The translations under genes were made by a program, and so were the position numbers. DNA of 49,660 nucleotides from positions 18,820-68,479 of the forward strand of contig NZ_PKIZ01000010.1 in NCBI RefSeq assembly GCF_002847825.1, given 5' to 3'. Source of the DNA: Kytococcus schroeteri (GTDB lineage: Bacteria; Actinomycetota; Actinomycetes; Actinomycetales; Dermatophilaceae). Shown one piece after another: positions 17,011-24,476 of this stretch (its first letter is position 1; each line of letters starts with the position of its first letter). The notes under the pieces were generated by a model that saw only the letters and a list, made by a program, of their open reading frames with translations, had not been told where the DNA came from and ran no database searches.

Positions 17011-17895
17011 ATGCGACACGACGGACCGACCCGGCGGGGTGTGCTGGCCCTCGGTGTGGCCGCGGCGGCTCCCCTGGTCGTCGCGGGGTGCCGCGGGGCG
17101 GGACAGGGTGAGGGGGCCGTGCGCGACGGTGGATCGGGTGAGGTGCCTGCGCTGGACGCCACGGGCACGCCCTGGGGCCAGGAGGTGCACCGTGCGGACG
17201 ACGCGGTCCGTGAGGTGTGGCGCTCGCGTCCGGGAGACCGTCCGGTGGTGGTACGCCTGGCTGCAGGGCGGCGGGAGTTCGCGGCCGCCGGGGGCTCGGA
17301 CGAGGTGCCGGGCATCACCCGGGGTCTCCGCGTGGTGCCGGGGCGGGCCAGCCTGGCGCCTGTGGACCGTCGGGGCCGGTCGGGCGGCGGGGGCGTCGCG
17401 TCCGCGTCCGCCGAGGGCGAGGGGGTGGTGGAGGTGGTGCTGCACCCGCACGTCACCGCCCTGGGCTCGGCGGACCGGGGTCTGGTGCTGCGGCACGAGC
17501 TCGTGCACGCGCGCTTCGACCAGGTGGTGTCCCGCGCCGAGCCGCTGTGGTGGCGAGAGGGTGTGGCGGAGTGGGTCGCCCACGGTGCGATCGGGGGTTC
17601 CCAGGTTGGTGACCGTGCAGTGGACGTCGAGGTGCGCCCCAGTGAACCTCGTGTCGAGGGTCAGGGATCTGGTGCGCGAGCGGCCCGGTATGCCGCGGCG
17701 CGGCGGTCGGTGGAATTGCTGGCGCGCCACGACCGGCGCCTGGTGCGCCGTGTCGACGCCGCCTGGGGGTCCTCCCAGCTGCCCGGTCCGGGCTCCCTGC
17801 GCGACTTCCTGACCAGGCAGGGCGTGCCGGGGCAGGTGGTGCGGGAGGTGCTCGTCGCAGGGGTGCGTGATGCAGACTGGCCTGCCGTGGGCTGA
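17011..17895 (+). CDS. Putative Tat-exported lipoprotein metallopeptidase
   Basis: 294 residues. The N-terminus MRHDGPTRRGVLALG followed by a hydrophobic run and AGC is a twin-arginine lipoprotein signal, with the cysteine near residue 29. Around residue 165 is LRHELVHARF, an HExxH zinc motif, followed about 15 residues later by WWREGVAEWV, whose Glu would be the third ligand as in peptidase-MA-like gluzincins. The protein would therefore be a surface-attached zinc peptidase folded before export. The substrate is unknown. ATG 17011 is chosen because CAGACT (16999-17004) ends six bases before it (leaderless), and the alternative at 17005 falls in that spacer. Confidence 0.75.
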   Translation: MRHDGPTRRGVLALGVAAAAPLVVAGCRGAGQGEGAVRDGGSGEVPALDATGTPWGQEVHRADDAVREVWRSRPGDRPVVVRLAAGRREFAAAGGSDEVPGITRGLRVVPGRASLAPVDRRGRSGGGGVASASAEGEGVVEVVLHPHVTALGSADRGLVLRHELVHARFDQVVSRAEPLWWREGVAEWVAHGAIGGSQVGDRAVDVEVRPSEPRVEGQGSGARAARYAAARRSVELLARHDRRLVRRVDAAWGSSQLPGPGSLRDFLTRQGVPGQVVREVLVAGVRDADWPAVG

Positions 17896-17983
17896 TCCAC
17901 CTGTCGAGCCCGCCTGACGCGCCGGGTCGTCCGCGGACCGGCCACCCGTCCACCACGACCTGACCCACCTCGAGGAGACCCCC

Positions 17984-18946
17984 ATGAGCCTGGCCATCGG
18001 AGTCGACATCGGCGGAACGAAGATCGCCGGCGCGCTCGTCCGGGAGGGGGTGGTGCTCGAGCGTGCGCGGGTGGAGACGCCCGCGGAGGACGTCGACGCC
18101 ATCGCCGAGGCCGTGGTCGACGTGCTCGACCAGCTCCAAGGTGCCGCCGGCGACCAGGAGGTGGTCGGTGCCGGGATCGCCTGCGCCGGGTTCGTGGACC
18201 GCGAGGGCGAGACCATCCTGTTCTCCCCGAACCTCGCCTGGCGTGACGAGCCGTTGCGCGCCCGCCTCGCCGAGCGCACCGACCTGCCCGTGCGTCTGGA
18301 GAACGACGCCAACGCCGCGGCCTGGGGCGAGTTCCGTCACGGTGCCGGCCGCGAGCACCGCACCATGACGCTCATCACGGTGGGCACCGGCATCGGCGGT
18401 GGGGTGGTGGACGACGGGCACCTGCTGCGCGGCTCGTCCGGCATCGCCGCGGAGATCGGTCACCTGCGTGTGGTGCGCGACGGCCTGCGCTGCGGGTGCG
18501 GCAACCGGGGGTGCTGGGAGCAGTACGCCTCCGGCAGCGCCCTGGTGCGCGAGGCCCGCGAGCTGGTGCGCAGCGGGACGCCGATGGCCGGCCGCCTCGT
18601 CGAGGCGTGCGGAGGGGACCCCGAGCGGCTCGAGGGCACCGACGTGACCCGCCTGGCCGAGGAGGGGGACCCGGCAGCCGAGGAGCTGCTCCACGAGCTG
18701 GGGGTGTGGCTCGGGGAGGGCGCGGCCAGCCTCGCGGCCGTGCTCGACCCCGGGGCCATCGTCATCGGCGGTGGGGTGAGCGCTGCGGGCGACCTGCTGG
18801 TCCAGCCGGCGCAGCGCGCCTTCCGGCGTCAGCTCACCGGGCGGGGGCACCGGCCGTGGCCTGACGTGCTGCTGGCCTCCCTGGGCAACGACGCCGGGGT
18901 CATCGGGGCCGCGACCATCATGAGCGACCGGGCCCGGGGACGTTGA
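17984..18946 (+). CDS. glkA: ROK family glucokinase
   Basis: 320-residue sugar kinase phosphorylating glucose with ATP (or polyphosphate in some relatives). The phosphate-1 motif AIGVDIGGTKIAGALV opens the protein, NDANAAAWGEF (about residue 107) contains the catalytic Asp region, GTGIGGGVV (about 132) is the phosphate-2 motif, and the ROK zinc motif CGCGNRGCWEQYASG (about 168-182) is complete. Start ATG 17984 is preceded by GAGGAG. The ATP-dependent type is assumed from overall resemblance to streptomycete GlkA; polyphosphate use is not excluded. It converges with the hydrolase gene with three bases between stops. Confidence 0.9.
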   Translation: MSLAIGVDIGGTKIAGALVREGVVLERARVETPAEDVDAIAEAVVDVLDQLQGAAGDQEVVGAGIACAGFVDREGETILFSPNLAWRDEPLRARLAERTDLPVRLENDANAAAWGEFRHGAGREHRTMTLITVGTGIGGGVVDDGHLLRGSSGIAAEIGHLRVVRDGLRCGCGNRGCWEQYASGSALVREARELVRSGTPMAGRLVEACGGDPERLEGTDVTRLAEEGDPAAEELLHELGVWLGEGAASLAAVLDPGAIVIGGGVSAAGDLLVQPAQRAFRRQLTGRGHRPWPDVLLASLGNDAGVIGAATIMSDRARGR

Positions 18947-18949
18947 GGC

Positions 18950-19744
18950 TCAGCCGCTGATGCGGCGGACGAAGTCCACCGACTCCTGGTGGACCCGCTC
19001 GGCGTCGAGGTCCACCGTCGCGACGTGGAAGCTGTTCTCGAGCACGACCTCGGTGACGTCGCGGGAGGAGATCCGGCGCAGGATCGTGGCGCTGCTTCGG
19101 GCCGGCACCACGTGGTCCACCCGGGAGCGCATCAGCAGCACCGGGCAGGTGACCTCCGCCGCGCGGCGCCGCACACCCCGCCACAGGGCCCGCTGGGAGT
19201 CCAGGGCGTGCATGGGCACGGTGTCGTAGGCCAACTCACCGGGGGAGTCCGGGTCCGCGACGTCGCCGGCGATGCCGGGCATGCCCGGGCGGACCCGGCG
19301 CACGAGCGGCGTGAGCGGGACGAAGGGGTTGACCGCCGCCACCGCGGGGTTGACCAACATCACACCGGCCACCCGGGCCGGGTGGGCGATGGCCAGGGCC
19401 AGGGCGAGCGCGCCCCCCATCGACAGGCCGCCGACCACGGCGGGGCGGCTGCGGCTGGCGCGCAGCAGCGAGCGCTCGGCCACGCGGTACCAGTCCTCCC
19501 ACCCCGTGCGGTTGGCCGCCTGCCACGTGCGGCCGTGCCCGGGGAGGCGCGGAACGTCCACGGCCACACCGGCATCCGCCAGGGCGTCCGGCCACCGGCC
19601 GAGCGACTGCGGGCACCCGGTGAAACCGTGGAGGAGCACGGCCTGCGGCGCGCCCACCGGTCCGGGCAGGGTGCGCGCCCCACCGCCGGGCAGCGGTGAA
19701 CGCACCGAGACGAGGGCGCTGGGGGAGGGCTGCATGGTGGCCAT
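18950..19744 (-). CDS. Alpha/beta hydrolase (carboxylesterase/lipase type)
   Basis: 264 residues with an alpha/beta-hydrolase core: oxyanion segment VLLHGFTGCPQS (about residue 34), nucleophile elbow GGLSMGGALALA (about 100), acid RSRVDHVVPA (about 210) and His in NSFHVATVD (about 239). The pattern resembles monoacylglycerol lipase or Est30-type carboxylesterases and is cytosolic. The listed ATG is 19744; a second ATG at 19735 has AGGA about nine bases upstream and may be the true start (three residues shorter). It is divergent from the acyltransferase, consistent with lipid metabolism, though the substrate is not known. Confidence 0.85.
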   Translation of the reverse strand: MATMQPSPSALVSVRSPLPGGGARTLPGPVGAPQAVLLHGFTGCPQSLGRWPDALADAGVAVDVPRLPGHGRTWQAANRTGWEDWYRVAERSLLRASRSRPAVVGGLSMGGALALALAIAHPARVAGVMLVNPAVAAVNPFVPLTPLVRRVRPGMPGIAGDVADPDSPGELAYDTVPMHALDSQRALWRGVRRRAAEVTCPVLLMRSRVDHVVPARSSATILRRISSRDVTEVVLENSFHVATVDLDAERVHQESVDFVRRISG

Positions 19745-19861
19745 CCTGACACGCTCGGGCGCGGTGGCCCGTGAAATGATGCCCCGTGCGCAGCGGCCCC
19801 CACGCCGCCCGGTGGGTCGGTCGCGACCGCCCACCGATCGAGTCGAGACGCAGGAGATCAG

Positions 19862-20596
19862 GTGCTCTACTGGACGTTGAAGAACGTGGCCCTGGGGCCG
19901 GCGCTGAAGACGCTGTACCGCCCCACCGTCCACGGTCTGCACCACGTGCCGACCAACGGCCCGGCGATCCTCGCGGCCAACCACAGCAGCTTCTTCGACT
20001 CCATCGCCCTGCCGCTGGTGGTCCCCCGCCAGCTGCGCTACCCGGCCAAGTCCGAGTACTTCACGCAGCCCGGCCTCAAGGGGCGTGCGATGGCCGCCTT
20101 CTTCCGGGGCGTCGGGCAGATCCCCACCGACCGGTCGGGTGGCCGGGCCAGCCTCGCGGCTCTGGGTGAGGCCGAGCAGGTGCTCAAGGACGGCAACCTG
20201 CTGGGCATCTACCCCGAGGGGACGCGTTCTCCCGACGGGCGTCTCTACCGAGGCCGCACCGGCGTGGTGCGCCTGGCGCTGTCCACCGGTTCGCCGGTGG
20301 TCCCCGTCGGCCTGGTGGGTACCACCGAGATCCAGCCCATCGAGGCCGCGGTGCCGAAGGTCCGCCCGTTCACTGCCACCTTCGGTGAGCCGTTCGACGT
20401 CACCGCGTTCGTGCAGTCCCGTCACGCCGACGCCACCCCGGAGGAGCAGGCACGCGCGGTGCAGCGGCCCAGCCGCGACGACCTGCGCGCCGCCACCGAC
20501 GAGATCATGCGGCGCATCCAGTCCATCACCGGTCAGGAGTACGTCGACGAGTACTCCAGCGTCGTCAAGAGCAGGAAGGCAGCTCACGGAGCATGA
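19862..20596 (+). CDS. 1-acyl-glycerol-3-phosphate acyltransferase family protein
   Basis: 244-residue PlsC-family acyltransferase. The acyl-transfer motif NHSSFFD (about residue 40) supplies the HX4D catalytic pair; GVGQIPTDRSGG (about 83) and YPEGTRSPDG (about 118) are glycerolipid-binding motifs, and VPVGLVGT is the fourth conserved block. It acts at the inner face of the membrane, probably in phospholipid or glycolipid synthesis. GTG 19862 is chosen, with CAGGAG eight bases upstream. M. tuberculosis carries an acyltransferase at the matching place upstream of aroG. Its last codons overlap the DAHP synthase start by four bases. Confidence 0.9.
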   Translation: MLYWTLKNVALGPALKTLYRPTVHGLHHVPTNGPAILAANHSSFFDSIALPLVVPRQLRYPAKSEYFTQPGLKGRAMAAFFRGVGQIPTDRSGGRASLAALGEAEQVLKDGNLLGIYPEGTRSPDGRLYRGRTGVVRLALSTGSPVVPVGLVGTTEIQPIEAAVPKVRPFTATFGEPFDVTAFVQSRHADATPEEQARAVQRPSRDDLRAATDEIMRRIQSITGQEYVDEYSSVVKSRKAAHGA

Positions 20597-21984
20597 CCAC
20601 CCCCTTCGTCCCCGCATCCCGTCCCCTCAACGCCGTGGGCATCGGTGAGCCGGCCCTGGAGTGGCCCGACCTGGTGGCCAAGCAGCAGCCCACCTGGGAC
20701 GACCCGGCCGAGGCCGAGCAGGTCACCGCATCGCTGCGGCGTCTGCCCCCGTTGGTGTTCGCCGAGGAGTGCGACACCCTCCTGGAGCACCTCGGTGCGG
20801 CCGCGCGCGGCGAGCGCTTCGTGCTGCAGGCCGGCGAGTGCGCCGAGACCTTCGACCAGGTGACCGCCAACCTCATCCGCGACCGGGTGGGCGTGCTGCT
20901 GCAGATGGCGGCCGTGATGACCTTCCAGGCGGGCGTTCCCGTGGTGAAGCTCGGCCGTATCGCCGGCCAGTTCGGCAAGCCACGCTCCAGCGACACCGAG
21001 ACCCGCGACGGCGTCGAGCTGCCCGTCTACCGCGGCGACATGGTCAACGGCTTCGCCTTCGACGCCGAGACCCGCCGCCACGACCCGCAGCGCATGCTCG
21101 CCGCCTACAACGCGAGCGCGGCCACGCTCAACCTCGTGCGCGCCTGGACCACCGGCGGCTACGCGGACCTGTCGAACCTCAGCACCTGGGGCACCGAGGC
21201 CACCACCGAGGCCACGCGCGAGTACACCGAGGTGAGCCGCGGCATCGAGCAGGCGCTGCGCTTCACTCGCGCCGCCGGAGCCGACCTGCTGGCCTTCCGC
21301 TCCACCGAGTACTTCGCCAGCCACGAGGCGCTCGTGCTGGACTACGAGAAGGCGCTCACCCGCATCGACTCGCGGACCGGCACCCCGTACGCGACCTCCG
21401 GCCACTTCTTGTGGTGCGGCGAGCGCACCCGCGACCCCGAGGGCGCGCACATCGACTTCCTGGCCCGGGTGCGCAACCCCGTCGGCGTCAAGCTCGGCCC
21501 CACCACCACGGCCGAGGACGTGCGCCGCCTGGTGGACCGCCTCGACCCGGAGCGGACCCCCGGTCGCCTGACCTTCATCACCCGTATGGGGGCCGGCCGG
21601 ATCCGCGAGGTCCTGCCGGAGGTCGTCGAGGCCGTGAAGGCCATGGGCGCCCAGCCGCTGTGGCTCACCGACCCGATGCACGGCAACACGTTCACCAGCG
21701 CCTCGGGGCACAAGACGCGCCGCTTCGACGACATCGTCGGCGAGGTGCAGGGCTTCTTCGAGGTGCACGGCGCGGCCGGCACCGTGCCCGGCGGTCTCCA
21801 CGTGGAGCTCTCCGGCAGCGACGTCACCGAGTGCATCGGTGGTGTGGTGCCGGTGCTCGAGGACGACCTGGGGCAGCGCTACGAGAGCCCCTGCGACCCG
21901 CGCCTCAACCGCAACCAGAGCCTGGAGCTGTCCCTGCGGGTGGCGCAGATGATCACCGACGACCCGACCCTCGGAGGCGACTGA
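20593..21984 (+). CDS. aroG: Class II DAHP synthase
   Basis: 463-residue 3-deoxy-D-arabino-heptulosonate-7-phosphate synthase of the plant-like type II class, the first step of the shikimate pathway. Conserved segments include LQAGECAETF (about residue 77), KLGRIAGQFGKPRS (about 118), RAWTTGGYADL (about 174), and the metal-ligand region WLTDPMHGNT (about 356) and HVELSGSDVTECIGG (about 403). Length and motifs match the M. tuberculosis enzyme. It begins inside the 3' end of the acyltransferase gene (ATGA overlap, with CGGAG just ahead) and is followed after one base by the Rv2175c-like gene, so the three appear to form an operon. Confidence 0.96.
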   Translation: MTTPFVPASRPLNAVGIGEPALEWPDLVAKQQPTWDDPAEAEQVTASLRRLPPLVFAEECDTLLEHLGAAARGERFVLQAGECAETFDQVTANLIRDRVGVLLQMAAVMTFQAGVPVVKLGRIAGQFGKPRSSDTETRDGVELPVYRGDMVNGFAFDAETRRHDPQRMLAAYNASAATLNLVRAWTTGGYADLSNLSTWGTEATTEATREYTEVSRGIEQALRFTRAAGADLLAFRSTEYFASHEALVLDYEKALTRIDSRTGTPYATSGHFLWCGERTRDPEGAHIDFLARVRNPVGVKLGPTTTAEDVRRLVDRLDPERTPGRLTFITRMGAGRIREVLPEVVEAVKAMGAQPLWLTDPMHGNTFTSASGHKTRRFDDIVGEVQGFFEVHGAAGTVPGGLHVELSGSDVTECIGGVVPVLEDDLGQRYESPCDPRLNRNQSLELSLRVAQMITDDPTLGGD

Positions 21985-21985
21985 G

Positions 21986-22342
21986 ATGGCCCAGGACCTG
22001 TTCGACACCATCGAGTGGCTGACCATCCCGGACGTCGTGGAGCGGACGGGGCTGGGCGTCAGCCAGGTGCGTCAGCTCGTCAAGGACCGCGAGCTGCTGG
22101 CGGTGCGTCGCGGGGAGAACGACACCCTGCAGGTGCCCGCGCGCTTCCTCGACGGTGGCGGCGTGCTCAAGGCGCTGCCGGGCACCATCACGGTGCTGTC
22201 CGACGGGGGGATGTCCGACGAGGACGTCATCCGCTGGCTGTTCGAGCCGGACGAGACGCTGCGCGAGGGCTCGGCGATCGAGGACCTGCACGCCGGGCAC
22301 AAGACGGAGATCCGCCGGAGGGCGTCCGAGACCGCCTGGTGA
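21986..22342 (+). CDS. Rv2175c family DNA-binding protein
   Basis: 118 residues. An N-terminal winged helix-turn-helix-like segment, EWLTIPDVVERTGLGVSQVR (about residue 10), is followed by the RQLVKDRELLAVRRGE recognition part. A C-terminal domain with DGGMSDEDVIRWLF typical of the Rv2175c family follows. In mycobacteria this protein binds DNA and is phosphorylated by PknL, which lies beside it. No kinase gene is found next to it here. It starts two bases after the aroG stop, so it is coupled to aromatic amino acid synthesis at least transcriptionally. It ends three bases from the convergent polyprenyl synthase gene. Confidence 0.9.
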   Translation: MAQDLFDTIEWLTIPDVVERTGLGVSQVRQLVKDRELLAVRRGENDTLQVPARFLDGGGVLKALPGTITVLSDGGMSDEDVIRWLFEPDETLREGSAIEDLHAGHKTEIRRRASETAW

Positions 22343-22345
22343 TCC

Positions 22346-23434
22346 TCAGGCGCTGCGCGCGGTGGTGACGTACGCGAGCTGCTCGAGGGCGGTGGCGGCC
22401 GCCGGGTCGATGGAGTCCCGGGCGGCCGCCAGCGCGTGCAGGGCGGCGTCGCGGTCGGCATCGACCTGGGCCTCCACGGCCGCCAGGGCGCCGGTGGAGG
22501 TGATGAGCCCGGCCATCCACTCGGTGTCGTCCGGGGACAGGTCGGGAGTGCCCAGCAGGGCCTCGAAGCGCGCGGCGTCGGCAGGGGAGGCGGCGTCGAG
22601 GACGCCCACCACGAGGGCGGTGCGCTTGCCCTCGCGCAGGTCGTCGCCGGTGGGCTTGCCGGTGAGGGCGCTGTCGCCGAACACGCCGAGCACGTCGTCG
22701 CGCAGCTGGAAGGCCAGGCCGAGGTGGAGGCCGTAGGTGCTCAGGTGCCCACGGGTGGTGGGGTCCACCCCGGCGGCGTCGGCGCCGATGAGCAGCGGGT
22801 GTTCGATGGAGTACTTGGCGCTCTTGTAGGTCATGACCCGGCGCACCCGCTCGGTGCGCGCGGGGGCGTCCTCGTCGTCCCACGGGCGGGCGGCGTTGAG
22901 GATGTCGAGGAACTGCCCGCCCATGAGCTGGGTGCGCATGAGGTTCCAGGTGGGCACGGCGCGGCGCATCTGCTCGGGGGACCAGCCGCAGCCGGCGAAG
23001 GCGGCGTCGGCCCACACCAGGCAGAGGTCGCCGGCGAGGATGGCCCCGGCCAGGCCGTGGTCCTCCGGTGAGCCGTCCCAGCCCTGCTCGCGGTGGCGGG
23101 CGGCCCAGGCGCGGTGGGCGGTGGGGGCGCCGCGGCGGGTGTCGCTGTCGTCCATGACGTCGTCGTGGAGCAGGGCGGCGGCCTGGAAGAACTCCATGGC
23201 GGTGGCGGCGCGCAGGGTGGCGGGGGAGGCCTCGCCGCCGGCCGCGAGGTGGCCCCAGTGCAGGAACCCGGCGCGCAGGCGCTTGCCGCGGGCCATGAGG
23301 AGCCCGATGGCGTCGGCCAGCTCGTCGGCCGCGGGGTCGATGGGAGCGAGCTGGGCCCGGTGGTCGGCGACCTGCTCGGTGATGCTCGCGGTGATCGCGG
23401 CCTGGAAGGCGTCGTCGAGGGGGTTGGGGCTCAC
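22346..23434 (-). CDS. idsA2: Polyprenyl diphosphate synthase
   Basis: 362-residue trans-isoprenyl diphosphate synthase making linear prenyl diphosphates (for example geranylgeranyl) from IPP and an allylic primer. The first Asp-rich motif LLHDDVMDDSDTRRG (about residue 93) and the second QLRDDVLGVFGD (about 238) are intact, as are the MARGKRLRAG (about 45) and GDL segments. GTG 23434 is chosen because TACGAT (23446-23441) ends six bases before it and an upstream start would have no promoter; it is probably leaderless. The symbol follows the M. tuberculosis gene at this position (Rv2173, from memory). The chain length of the product is unknown. Confidence 0.9.
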   Translation of the reverse strand: MSPNPLDDAFQAAITASITEQVADHRAQLAPIDPAADELADAIGLLMARGKRLRAGFLHWGHLAAGGEASPATLRAATAMEFFQAAALLHDDVMDDSDTRRGAPTAHRAWAARHREQGWDGSPEDHGLAGAILAGDLCLVWADAAFAGCGWSPEQMRRAVPTWNLMRTQLMGGQFLDILNAARPWDDEDAPARTERVRRVMTYKSAKYSIEHPLLIGADAAGVDPTTRGHLSTYGLHLGLAFQLRDDVLGVFGDSALTGKPTGDDLREGKRTALVVGVLDAASPADAARFEALLGTPDLSPDDTEWMAGLITSTGALAAVEAQVDADRDAALHALAAARDSIDPAAATALEQLAYVTTARSA

Positions 23435-23591
23435 GGCGTCATCGTAGGTGTGCGGGTGCGCGGTGGTGGGCGCGGGTGGGGTGTCCCGGGTGGGTGGTGA
23501 GGGGGAGGCGCAGCGGCGTCCGCCGCGTCCTGGGGCGGGTCGGGGGAGGTTGTCGGTGTCGTATGGATGAATGGGTCTTGATCCGGAAAGT

Positions 23592-23605
23592 CGTACGCCA
23601 GTACG
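23592..23605. promoter_or_regulatory. Candidate LexA-like operator and promoter of the mutasome cassette
   Basis: Perfect palindrome CGTAC-GCCA-GTACG. It has the spacing of the actinobacterial LexA box (TCGAAC-N4-GTTCGA) and agrees at nine of twelve defined positions when the flanking T is included, differing by a symmetric A-to-T/T-to-A change. It overlaps a TACGGT -10 box (23602-23607), a position suited to repression. It lies 47 bp upstream of the first gene of the cassette. The remaining part of 23435-23591 is G-rich and shows no gene. Confidence 0.45.
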
Positions 23606-23651
23606 GTTGGTCCGGGTCGGTGAGATGACGACCCGACGGGAGGAGAGCGGC

Positions 23652-23966
23652 ATGCGGCGGTGTGCGGAGACGGTGGAGGTGCGGACCCTGCGGGGTGCCT
23701 GCGAGGCGGCTGGGCAGCCGGACGCCTTCGTGTGGCGGGGGCGCCTGTACGTGGTGTGCGAGGTGCTGGACCGGTGGCGGCAGCGGCACCCGTGGTGGCG
23801 CTACGTGACCGAGGCCGAGGGGCTGGCCCTGGAGGCCGGTAGCGACCAGGAGGTGTGGCGGGTGGAGGCGCGCGCCGGGCGGCACAGTCCGGCCGGGGTC
23901 TTCGACCTGGTGGCCCCGCCGGCCGGTGTGGCCGCGGCGTGGCAGCTGGACCGGGTCGTGGACTGA
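23652..23966 (+). CDS. DUF6504 family protein
   Basis: 104-residue protein with the family-like blocks FVWRGRLYVVCEVLDRWRQR, WWRY, EVWRVEARAGR and GVFDLVAPPAGVAAAWQL. Members of this family are small actinobacterial proteins encoded next to error-prone polymerase genes. The function is unknown, and the repeated Trp-containing strands suggest a small beta-barrel (inference). ATG 23652 has GGAGGAG seven bases upstream. It is the first gene after the LexA-like palindrome and is followed 51 bp later by the HEPN gene, so it likely belongs to the DNA-damage unit. Confidence 0.75.
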   Translation: MRRCAETVEVRTLRGACEAAGQPDAFVWRGRLYVVCEVLDRWRQRHPWWRYVTEAEGLALEAGSDQEVWRVEARAGRHSPAGVFDLVAPPAGVAAAWQLDRVVD

Positions 23967-24017
23967 GGCGACTGCGGCGGGACGACGACGGACGACAGGA
24001 CGGCAGGAGGAACGACG

Positions 24018-24476
24018 ATGACGACGATGACGAGCTCGGTCGTGCCGGTGGGCGGCGGTGCCCCCGCGGGTACGGTGCTGGACCTCATGGAGCGGTCCCG
24101 GGCGAGCCTGGCCGAGGCGTGCGCCTCCCCGGTGCCCGCCGAGCGCTACGAGGCGGCCCACCTGGGGGCGTTGCGGGCGGCGGCCGCCGTGGTGGCGGCA
24201 CGCACCGTGCCCGGCCGGGCCTCGCGGCCCCGCAGCGTGTGGGACCTGCTGGCCACGGCCGCGCCGGAGCTGCACGAGTGGGCGGTCTTCTTCGACGGGT
24301 CCGCGCGCCGCCGGGCGGCCCTGGCCCGCGGGCAGGCCTGCTCGCAGCGCGAGGCCGACGACCTGGTGCGGCAGGTGGACGACTTCGAGCAGCGCGTGCG
24401 TGGACTGCTGGGCCTGCCGGTTCTGCCTGCCGCCACGGCCCTGCTGGTGGCCGGCTGGCCGACCGGGGACCGCTGA
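24018..24476 (+). CDS. SAV_6107 family HEPN domain protein
   Basis: 152 residues, mostly helical, with the HEPN-like core MERSRASLAEACASP, YEAAHLGALRAAAAVVA and a C-terminal helix QREADDLVRQVDDFEQRV. The SAV_6107 family occurs upstream of a second dnaE in many actinobacteria and its biochemical role is not established; HEPN domains elsewhere are RNases or interaction modules. No RxxxxH active-site motif stands out to me. ATG 24018 follows GGAGGAA. Its TGA shares a base with the polymerase ATG (TGATG), so the two proteins are translationally coupled and may act together. Confidence 0.85.
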   Translation: MTTMTSSVVPVGGGAPAGTVLDLMERSRASLAEACASPVPAERYEAAHLGALRAAAAVVAARTVPGRASRPRSVWDLLATAAPELHEWAVFFDGSARRRAALARGQACSQREADDLVRQVDDFEQRVRGLLGLPVLPAATALLVAGWPTGDR

